A stretch of DNA of 29,156 nt from Bacteroidota bacterium (GTDB taxonomy: Bacteria; Bacteroidota; Bacteroidia; Chitinophagales; Chitinophagaceae): positions 1 to 29,156 of the forward strand of contig JAEZGS010000021.1 of the NCBI GenBank assembly GCA_023437225.1. The letters run 5' to 3'. The translations under genes and the position numbers were made by a program. The notes under the pieces are model-generated. The model saw only the letters and a program-made list of their open reading frames with translations. It made no database searches and was not told the DNA's origin. Below are positions 17,611 to 24,276 of the stretch, in pieces. Each line of letters opens with the position of its first letter. Within the stretch, counting starts at the first letter, position 1.

Positions 17611-19533
17611 TTACTGAGAAAGTACTTTCATCTCTGTCCGACGGTTTTTTGCACGCCCCTCTGCGGTATTATTATCGGCAAGAGGCTGTGTTTCTCCATA
17701 TCCCTGGGATGCAAGCCGGTTTGCTTCAATGCCCTTACTGATAAGGTAATTAACAACGGCTTTTGATCGGTTTCGCGACAGCAATAAATTGTCCTGGGGT
17801 TTACCAACATTGTCTGTATGGCCGTTGATCTGGATACGCAAGGAAGGGTTGTCTTTCATCAGAGCAACGATCTGATCCAGCTCCACAGTGGATTCGGGCC
17901 GTATCTCAAAGCTGTTCACATCAAAGAAAATATTGTTCAATACAATAGTAGCATTTGCTTTGATCGGCTTAAGCGGTATATCGATATGGTAGGTAGAATC
18001 GGCAATCTTTTGGCTCATTGGAAAGTTCTCTGAAAAGAAGAGATAACCCCGGCGATTCACGTTGAATGCATAGTCTTTACCAACAGGCAAGGTGATCAGA
18101 TAATTCCCTGTTTCATCGGTTTGTACCTTGCTTAGAATCTGCTTTGTGGACAGGTCGGTTAACTCAACAGCGGATGGAAGACCTTTATTGGTTTCGCTGT
18201 CATAAACCTTGCCTTTTACCCATAAAGTGCGCGCGGGACGCACATCTTCGCGCAACTCAAAGCTGTAAATGTCAAGACCACCTTTGCTATCGGCCCTGTC
18301 ACTTGCATAGTACGCCGTACTGCCATTTGCTGCAATGAAGATGCTTCCTTCATTCTCAATGGTGTTTATAGGGAAACCCAGGTTCTCCGCCTTTCCCCAG
18401 GAATTGTCTTTAAGTTTCCTGGCTACGAAAAGATCATCGCCCCCATATCCCAAATGTCCGTTTGATGTGAAGTATAAGGTCTGATTATCGGCATGAATGA
18501 ACGGTGCGCTCTCGTCTCCAATCGTATTGATTTCCGGTCCGAGGTTCTGCGGCATTCCCCAACGACCATTTGGCTGGCGGCGGGAAACGTAGATATCGGA
18601 TCCGCCGTAACCTCCCGATCGTCTGCTCGTGAAATAAAGATCTCTTTTATCGGGAGACAGACTTGGCGCCGACTCCCACGTTTCAGTATTGATCAGGTTA
18701 CCGAGATTTTCGGGAGCACTCCAGCCATCCGGCGTCAGGTAGGAGATATAGAGGTCGCAACTGCCATACCCCTCAGGGAAATTGCAGCCTGTAAAAATCA
18801 GCCATTCACCATCCTGTGAAATGACCTGTGCTCCCTCGTTTTGTTGCGTATTAATGCTTCCAATAAGTGCACGCGATTGCGACCAGCCCTTTTCCGTAGA
18901 TAGCGCTTCAAAAAAATCTTCGTTGTAGTTCCTTACCCTCCTGGTATAGACGAATTTTGATCCGTCGATCGTTACCGTTGGATAGTATTCAGAGACCTGT
19001 GAATTAATGCTGTCGCCCATATTTTTTGGCTCGAAGCGATAGTTACTTGCCTTGAGCTTTTGATCCATTTCAATGGCAAAGCGATAAGTACGTTCCCGAT
19101 AGGCACCTGCCTTTACGCTGCTTTCCCGCAGACCGGGTGTCTGCAAAAATTGTTGAACAGCGGCAAGCGCTTTTTCAAATTCACCCCTGCCTGCAAGGTT
19201 TATAGAATAGGGAAGGTTATAGTCGCGAAAATAGGTGTTATCAACACTTCGGGCTTTTTCGTAAAATTCTATTGCACGGTCATAATTTTTTTGTTCACCA
19301 TACATCCCGGCGATGGAAAGATATGCATCTGCGAATCCGGGCTCGATCTTCACCGCATCCTGTAAAAGGCGGATGCCAGCGGTGAAATTTCCTTCCCGAC
19401 CCTGTTCCATAGCCTGCTCATAAAGGCTCAGGGCTTTACGGCCGATCTTGTCGGGGTTGTATTGCGCGATGGCAACGGATGGACCCATCGCAACGCATAA
19501 AAGAACGAAGGCAAATAATTTCATCTTCATCAT
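17611..19533 (-). CDS. PorE-like OmpA-family protein (TPR, PD40 propeller, CRD, OmpA)
   Basis: A 640-residue periplasmic or outer-membrane-associated protein expected to grip peptidoglycan. Domain order: signal peptide (1-23, ending AIAQ); TPR repeats (about 32-155, e.g. GIRLLQDAVKIEPGFADAYL); a WD40/PD40-type propeller (about 170-430) with recurring ESAPSLSPDKRDLYFTS, GYGGSDIYVS and ENLGxxINT motifs; a carboxypeptidase-regulatory-like beta domain (about 436-520, WVKGKVYDSETNKGLPSA); and an OmpA C-terminal domain (about 530-638) with NGHTDNVG and LSRNRSKAV, the diaminopimelate-binding Asp and Arg. This order matches PorE of the P. gingivalis T9SS. Unlike PorE, which is reported as a lipoprotein, I see no lipobox cysteine. 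Bacteroidota often hold several paralogues, so a T9SS role is likely but not certain. Three close in-frame ATGs (codons 1, 2, 4) leave the exact start open. Confidence 0.85.
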   Translation of the reverse strand: MMKMKLFAFVLLCVAMGPSVAIAQYNPDKIGRKALSLYEQAMEQGREGNFTAGIRLLQDAVKIEPGFADAYLSIAGMYGEQKNYDRAIEFYEKARSVDNTYFRDYNLPYSINLAGRGEFEKALAAVQQFLQTPGLRESSVKAGAYRERTYRFAIEMDQKLKASNYRFEPKNMGDSINSQVSEYYPTVTIDGSKFVYTRRVRNYNEDFFEALSTEKGWSQSRALIGSINTQQNEGAQVISQDGEWLIFTGCNFPEGYGSCDLYISYLTPDGWSAPENLGNLINTETWESAPSLSPDKRDLYFTSRRSGGYGGSDIYVSRRQPNGRWGMPQNLGPEINTIGDESAPFIHADNQTLYFTSNGHLGYGGDDLFVARKLKDNSWGKAENLGFPINTIENEGSIFIAANGSTAYYASDRADSKGGLDIYSFELREDVRPARTLWVKGKVYDSETNKGLPSAVELTDLSTKQILSKVQTDETGNYLITLPVGKDYAFNVNRRGYLFFSENFPMSQKIADSTYHIDIPLKPIKANATIVLNNIFFDVNSFEIRPESTVELDQIVALMKDNPSLRIQINGHTDNVGKPQDNLLLSRNRSKAVVNYLISKGIEANRLASQGYGETQPLADNNTAEGRAKNRRTEMKVLSQ

Positions 19534-19637
19534 CTATCTGTCCATTTCCTGATTGGTAAAACTAATAAACGAAAAATTAAGCAGTTAGGAGTGCAGCGCC
19601 TGGTTATTTAACGAACAGCATTGCTGCGCATAATACG

Positions 19638-20258
19638 TTAGGGTACATTGATGTATTTATGCATCTGTATCGATAGTTCCCACTTTGGATGGAGCTTTAT
19701 ATAGTCGATGATCAGTGGAGTCATTAAGCTTGATCTATCCCATTCCGGTTGTAAGTACAGCTTGCAATCAGGTGATACCAGAGTTGCCCATTTCTCTGCC
19801 CAATCAAAATCCGATTTATTATAAACGACCACCTTAAGCTCGTTGGCAAGAGGCAGTATGTCGGGAAGGGGAGCTTTGAATTTTTTCGGTGAAAGGCAGA
19901 TCCAGTCCCAATTTCCTGTGACCGGTGAAGATCCGGAAGTTTCCACATTGGTTTGAAATCCTGCCATCTTGAGTGCATCTGTAAGCGCTGTACAATTGTG
20001 CATAAATGGTTCGCCACCTGTAACAACCGCGAGCCGGCCAGGGTGCCCTGAAGCTTGTTGAACGATCTGTTCGAGGTTTATGAGTGGATGTTTGCCTCCA
20101 TCCCAGCTTTCCTTGACATCGCACCATACACAACCGACGTCACAACCACCGAGACGTATAAAATATGCCGCCTTTCCCTGGTGAAAACCTTCTCCCTGCA
20201 GCGTATAAAAGGCCTCCATCACCGGGTACCGCACCATTGTATCAACACCTAGTTCCAT
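19638..20258 (-). CDS. queE: 7-carboxy-7-deazaguanine synthase (radical SAM)
   Basis: QueE rearranges 6-carboxytetrahydropterin to 7-carboxy-7-deazaguanine on the way to preQ0 and queuosine in tRNA. The 206-residue protein starts YPVMEAFYTLQGEGFHQGKA, the family signature, and has the cluster motif CDVGCVWC (Cys39, Cys43, Cys46; CX3CX2C) that binds the radical SAM 4Fe-4S cluster. VVTGGEP (SAM-binding GGE) and LSPKKFKAP follow. The family is small with a trimmed barrel, so the length is normal. A second ATG at codon 8 is a possible start and gives the more usual N-terminus. It lies 46 bp after folD on the same strand with no promoter between, so the two are probably co-transcribed. No preQ1-riboswitch-like structure was seen upstream. 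Confidence 0.94.
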   Translation of the reverse strand: MELGVDTMVRYPVMEAFYTLQGEGFHQGKAAYFIRLGGCDVGCVWCDVKESWDGGKHPLINLEQIVQQASGHPGRLAVVTGGEPFMHNCTALTDALKMAGFQTNVETSGSSPVTGNWDWICLSPKKFKAPLPDILPLANELKVVVYNKSDFDWAEKWATLVSPDCKLYLQPEWDRSSLMTPLIIDYIKLHPKWELSIQMHKYINVP

Positions 20259-20304
20259 CGCCGCGAAGTTCGTTTTTTAATTGCATTCGAAAGTGAGAGA
20301 AAGC

Positions 20305-21180
20305 CTAATTGTTCATCGAGCAGGCTTTGAATGTATTATTCATTAAGGCTGCAATGGTCATTGGACCAACACCGCCAGGTACCGGCGTTATGTAACTGCA
20401 TTTTGGAGCTACTTCATCAAATGCAACATCTCCTTTAAGCGCATACCCTTTTTTCCTGGCAGGATCACTCACCCTTGAAATTCCGACGTCGATGACAATC
20501 GCGCCGTCTTTGATCATATCGGCCTTGACAAATTCGGCTCTTCCCAATGCGGCAACAACAATATCTGCAGACCGACAAATTTCTGAAAGATTGCGGGTAT
20601 GTGAATGACAAAGCGTGACGGTGCAGTTCCCGGGATTTGAATTGTTGCTTAATAATATACTCATAGGGCGGCCAACTATGTGGCTTCTGCCAATAACTAC
20701 AGCGTGCATTCCACGTGTGTCAACCTGGTAATGTTCGAGCAACATCATTATGCCATGGGGTGTTGCGGGCAGGAACCCTGGAAGATTCAAAACCATTTTG
20801 CCTGCATTGGCAGGATGGAAGCCGTCAACGTCTTTAGAAGGATGGATCGCATTGATCACGCGTTGTTCGTTGATATGTTTCGGTAAGGGCAATTGAACAA
20901 GAATCCCATCAACATCCGGGTTCATGTTCAGATCGTCAATGACAGATAACAGACGATGTTCAGAATCGGAAGCGTCAAGGCGAATCAGGGAAGACTTATA
21001 TCCGATCTCACTGCAAGCTTTAACTTTTGATCCCACATAAGTTTCGCTCGCTCCATCATTTCCAACCAATACAGCAGCAAGGTGCGGTACTTTCTGGCCT
21101 TCGGCGATCAACTGACCAACCTTGATTGTCAGTTCTTCGCGAACCAATTTAGATACATGATTGCCATCCAGGATTTTCAT
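20305..21180 (-). CDS. folD: Bifunctional methylenetetrahydrofolate dehydrogenase/cyclohydrolase
   Basis: FolD interconverts 5,10-methylene-, methenyl- and 10-formyl-tetrahydrofolate with NADP, feeding purine and formyl-methionine synthesis in the cytoplasm. The 291-residue length is typical. The catalytic segment ETYVGSKVKACSEIGY places Tyr48 and Lys52 at the expected positions; VDGILVQLPLPKHIN contains the active-site Asp; the Rossmann part has VIGRSHIVGRP and DGAIVIDVGISR; and PGGVGPMTIAALMNNT closes the family signature near the end. A promoter places the transcription start on the ATG. It is divergent from the 21290 gene (109 bp apart) and precedes queE. Confidence 0.97.
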   Translation of the reverse strand: MKILDGNHVSKLVREELTIKVGQLIAEGQKVPHLAAVLVGNDGASETYVGSKVKACSEIGYKSSLIRLDASDSEHRLLSVIDDLNMNPDVDGILVQLPLPKHINEQRVINAIHPSKDVDGFHPANAGKMVLNLPGFLPATPHGIMMLLEHYQVDTRGMHAVVIGRSHIVGRPMSILLSNNSNPGNCTVTLCHSHTRNLSEICRSADIVVAALGRAEFVKADMIKDGAIVIDVGISRVSDPARKKGYALKGDVAFDEVAPKCSYITPVPGGVGPMTIAALMNNTFKACSMNN

Positions 21181-21184
21181 GGCG

Positions 21185-21216
21185 CAAAAGTAGTCTACCT
21201 GTAAGGCAATGCCAAA
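21185..21216 (-). promoter_or_regulatory. folD promoter, predicted leaderless
   Basis: On the minus strand TTTG (21216-21213) is followed after 20 bp by TACTTTTG (21192-21185), an exact TAnnTTTG match, then CGCC and the folD ATG. With the usual 5-nt distance the transcript would begin exactly on the A of the ATG at 21180. Confidence 0.75.
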
Positions 21217-21277
21217 TCATGAGAAAAAAACGACCTCTCAGCGGTGATAATCACATGGCAGGAAATATGCCCCGCAT

Positions 21278-21285
21278 TAGATTTG
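21278..21285 (+). promoter_or_regulatory. Putative -7 box abutting the 21290 gene start
   Basis: TAGATTTG is an exact TAnnTTTG match and ends 4 nt before the GTG start at 21290. I see no TTTG at the -33 position, so support is partial. The geometry matches folD and guaB and supports the GTG as the true start. Confidence 0.45.
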
Positions 21286-21289
21286 AATT

Positions 21290-22072
21290 GTGAGATGGAT
21301 ATTGATTGCAGTGCTGTTTTTCCCGAACGGAGTGAAGCCCCAGTTGACACTAAGTGGTGGCATTGCCCCGGTCACCCTTTTGCCAACCCTGCAACATCAA
21401 CATTTATTTGCTGCAACGGAATACAGTGCCACTTCAGTTATGCTTGAAGGCTTTCGTGCAGCATTGCATTACGAAAAACCGGTAACCGTTGAAGGCATTA
21501 GTCTTATTGCTGCAGCACTGCATGTAAAGATCAAAGAAACACATGTTCTTGCTTCCGGAAGAGTTTATGGAAACGAACATTACAAACAAGCAGCTCTTTC
21601 CATTGCGCTTGCAAGAAAATTAGGAAATGTGTCATTAGGTATACGCTCGATAGTATACCGGGATGCGATAAAGGGATACTCATCACAAAATTCTATTCGT
21701 GTGGGCGTCAGTTCAATGTTAAAGCTGACAAAAGAAGTATCTATTTATCTGCAGGCAACGAATATTGGATGGGCTTCTCACACGCCACAAAGTACGCATG
21801 CGTTGGTAATCGATGGAGGCCTGATGTACGACGCATCGGACATGGTGAATGTTTCTATCGGATGGCGAAAGCAACGCGAGAGCCCGCCCGTTGGGCATTT
21901 TCATGTCGTTTACATACCAGCCGATAAGATAACAGTGGGTGCAGGATACCTTACAAACATAAATGGAATGTATCTGTCTGTGGGATATCCATTGAAAGCA
22001 ATTAAGCTATCTGTTTCCATTAGATACGATCCGGTATTGGGATGCATGCCAGGGTTGATGCTGTTCAATTAG
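21290..22072 (+). CDS. Predicted outer-membrane beta-barrel protein, unknown function
   Basis: I do not recognise a specific family. The 260-residue product begins with a short hydrophobic leader (ILIAVLFF) and possible cleavage near residues 18-20 (VKPQLTL), although the cleavage context with a Lys is not ideal. The remainder alternates polar and hydrophobic residues in many 8-12-residue strands (AALSIALARKLGNVSLGIRS, INGMYLSVGYPLKAIKLSVS), as in small barrels such as the PorV/PorQ type; that relation is only suggested by texture. The start is GTG; a promoter-like box sits 4 nt before it. The stop is 6 bp before the next gene, so the two form an operon and probably act together at the outer membrane. 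It lacks the N-terminal motif typical of PorP/SprF proteins. Confidence 0.75.
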   Translation: MRWILIAVLFFPNGVKPQLTLSGGIAPVTLLPTLQHQHLFAATEYSATSVMLEGFRAALHYEKPVTVEGISLIAAALHVKIKETHVLASGRVYGNEHYKQAALSIALARKLGNVSLGIRSIVYRDAIKGYSSQNSIRVGVSSMLKLTKEVSIYLQATNIGWASHTPQSTHALVIDGGLMYDASDMVNVSIGWRKQRESPPVGHFHVVYIPADKITVGAGYLTNINGMYLSVGYPLKAIKLSVSIRYDPVLGCMPGLMLFN

Positions 22073-22078
22073 TGAAGT

Positions 22079-24148
22079 ATGAAGCATGTGTGGTTGATAT
22101 TGATTGTAATATTTGTATTGGTTGTTAAGCGTTCCGATGGACAACAAACTGATGATGAAAAACAATTGCAGCAGGTTGAAGCAAGTGCGGAACGCGAAGA
22201 CGAAATGAATGTTGACCTGGAAGAACTTTTATTAGATCAGGAGGAGTTGAAGTCCTCTAAAGTAAATATCAACAGCGACGCTGTAAGAGAGCTATTTATT
22301 TCGGGGTTGCTTACCGAAGCGCAATTGCATTCACTTGCAATGCATCGCGAAATGTATGGCGATATTATCAGCAAATACGAACTCCAGGCAATTGAAAACT
22401 GGAACATTGAAACGATCCGGAAAGTACTGTCGTTTATTTCGTTTGAAAAGAAGGGATTGAATGTCGCATTCAACAAGAAATTCTTTAGCGGCAGCTCGGC
22501 AACTTTATTGGTCAGATATTCCAATACGATTGAAAGATCGGATGGATACAGGTTGGATACAATTACCGGCGAAAGGCCTTACAGAGGGCCGGGATACGCT
22601 CTTTTAGTGCGTTACCGGTACAACCTCAATGACCGCATACGCCTTTCTTTCCTGGCGGAAAAGGATGCAGGAGAGCCGGTGCAGATTAAGGGTGCAAAAC
22701 TATTAGATTTTAATTCGCTCAACATTTCATTCAAAGATCTGAGTAAGTGGTGTAAGCAGCTGATCATTGGTGACTACGGCGTAAATGTAGGGCAGGGATT
22801 GATACAATGGCAGGGATTCGGATACGCAAAGGGTGCGGCGGTAATGGACATATTCAAACATGGACCAGTGCTTCGCGGATATGGTTCGGCCGGTGAATCA
22901 AAATACTATCGCGGTATTGCTACAACAATTCAAAGGCGCAAAATTGCTGCAACTCTTTTTGTATCCATGAAGAAAGTTGATGCCAACATAAAGAACGATT
23001 CCATCAGCGCATTTATCACCAATGGTCTGCATCGCACGAATGCTGAACGATCTGACCTGCATTCCGCTTCGCTGATGAGCTACGGTGTTAATCTCGCTAA
23101 AAAGTTCAAGCGTTTGAATATTGGTGCCACGGCATTATGGCATCGCTTCTCACATCCACTTTCCCATAAAACCGAGCTGTATAACCAGCATACCATAGAT
23201 GGAAAAAATTGGATGAACGCAAGTATGAATTACACTTATACGCGGAAGAACATACATCTGTTTGGGGAGATTGCTTTCGATAAGCGATCGTCTATTGCGC
23301 AGTTGCATGGTGTAATACTCAGCATGCATAAGAACATTGATATCTCCTTTGTTGGGAGAATGATCTCACCCCAATTTCAATCTTTAAATGCACGTGCTTT
23401 TACAGAAAATACTTCGGTAAATAATGAGATAGGCATCTACAGCTCCGTGTCTATAAAAACAGGCAGGTGCAGGTTCGGTTTGTATGCAGATCAATTTTGG
23501 TTTCCCTGGCTCAAATATAGAGTGGATGCGCCGTCCAGGGGATTTGATTATATGATTGCTGCACAATGGGATCTTACAAGGTCTATCTCTATATCGGCAC
23601 GATATAAGATGGAGACGAAAGATCAAAACAGCAGTAACGAACAAGAGAATATGCATGTTCTGATTAGTAATACACGAAGTTCGACGCGCTTACAAGTAGC
23701 GTATGAACCAGTTCGCGAGCTTAAATTTCGTATGCGGATGGAAAGCGTTTGGAATTCAATTGGCGGAAAGGATTCCCGGGGTTTCCTTGGATACGTTGAG
23801 GCGATAATAAAAAAACAGTTAATACCGGTAGATCTGACTATGCGACTACAGCTTTTTGATGCGGAGGATTTTGATGCAAGAGTTTATTCTATTGAAAGAG
23901 GCGTTCAATATGCGTTTTCTGTTCCGTTTTATAGCAATCAGGGCTGGCGATATTTTATTGTGATGCAACACAGTCCCACTGTAAGATTCATACGTAAATT
24001 TCAAAAACACCATCGGCTGCATTTTTCTGTGAAATGGGCACAATCGATTTTCCCAACTGAAACAACTACAGGCGCAGCAACTACCCAGGTTACAGGCAAT
24101 AAAAGATCCGAGATAATCATGCAGATGATCATGAAGAGCGGAAGATAA
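22079..24148 (+). CDS. Helix-hairpin-helix (ComEA-like) domain fused to outer-membrane barrel
   Basis: A 689-residue predicted outer-membrane protein. Residues 1-22 are a signal peptide (HVWLILIVIFVLVV, cleavage near DGQ). An acidic segment (about 28-58) is followed by a ComEA-like HhH unit at about 59-118: VNINSDAVRELFISGLLTEAQ, then ELQAIENWNIETIRKVLSFI. The hairpin glycines that contact DNA phosphate in true HhH motifs (GIG) are replaced here by GLL and NWN, so DNA binding is not assured. From about residue 130 to the end the protein is rich in amphipathic strands and aromatic residues (ATLLVRYSNTIER, YALLVRYRYN, RLSFLAEKDAG), as in a large barrel. Such proteins occur across Bacteroidota, usually annotated only by the HhH part; no function is established that I know of. 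It is co-transcribed with the 21290 gene. Confidence 0.85.
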   Translation: MKHVWLILIVIFVLVVKRSDGQQTDDEKQLQQVEASAEREDEMNVDLEELLLDQEELKSSKVNINSDAVRELFISGLLTEAQLHSLAMHREMYGDIISKYELQAIENWNIETIRKVLSFISFEKKGLNVAFNKKFFSGSSATLLVRYSNTIERSDGYRLDTITGERPYRGPGYALLVRYRYNLNDRIRLSFLAEKDAGEPVQIKGAKLLDFNSLNISFKDLSKWCKQLIIGDYGVNVGQGLIQWQGFGYAKGAAVMDIFKHGPVLRGYGSAGESKYYRGIATTIQRRKIAATLFVSMKKVDANIKNDSISAFITNGLHRTNAERSDLHSASLMSYGVNLAKKFKRLNIGATALWHRFSHPLSHKTELYNQHTIDGKNWMNASMNYTYTRKNIHLFGEIAFDKRSSIAQLHGVILSMHKNIDISFVGRMISPQFQSLNARAFTENTSVNNEIGIYSSVSIKTGRCRFGLYADQFWFPWLKYRVDAPSRGFDYMIAAQWDLTRSISISARYKMETKDQNSSNEQENMHVLISNTRSSTRLQVAYEPVRELKFRMRMESVWNSIGGKDSRGFLGYVEAIIKKQLIPVDLTMRLQLFDAEDFDARVYSIERGVQYAFSVPFYSNQGWRYFIVMQHSPTVRFIRKFQKHHRLHFSVKWAQSIFPTETTTGAATTQVTGNKRSEIIMQMIMKSGR

Positions 24149-24219
24149 TTTCAAGATAAGATGCAGCATTGAAATTGTCCTTCCTGTCTTTTCAATCTCC
24201 TCCCTTACATGTCTCCATA

Positions 24220-24250
24220 ACTGTACGGTGCTGTGTACAGTACATACTGT
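24220..24250 (+). promoter_or_regulatory. Cluster of ACTGT/ACAGT half-sites upstream of susC
   Basis: ACTGTAC (24220-24226) and GTACAGT (24235-24241) form a 7-bp inverted repeat with an 8-nt spacer, and ACTGT recurs at 24246-24250, making a second inverted pair (ACAGT-N4-ACTGT). The cluster lies 27-57 bp before the susC ATG, a plausible operator position. No TAnnTTTG box was found in this 128-bp gap. Confidence 0.35.
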
Positions 24251-24276
24251 TGTTTCTAAACATAAAACATAGTCAC

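Noticed and set aside
19534..19637. Promoter for the PorE-like gene
   Set aside because: Only partial matches (for example TAATTTTT) were found on the minus strand, without a -33 TTTG at proper spacing; not strong enough to list.
20259..20304. preQ1 riboswitch ahead of queE
   Set aside because: The 46-bp gap shows no H-type pseudoknot-like pattern and queE is probably co-transcribed from the folD promoter.
21220..21240. TGAGA/TCTCA 5-bp inverted repeat in the folD-21290 gap
   Set aside because: Too short, with an 11-nt A-rich spacer; expected often by chance.
24169..24276. N-terminal extension of the SusC protein by 36 residues
   Set aside because: The extension places a second hydrophobic stretch before a perfectly normal signal peptide at 24277 and covers the candidate operator region.
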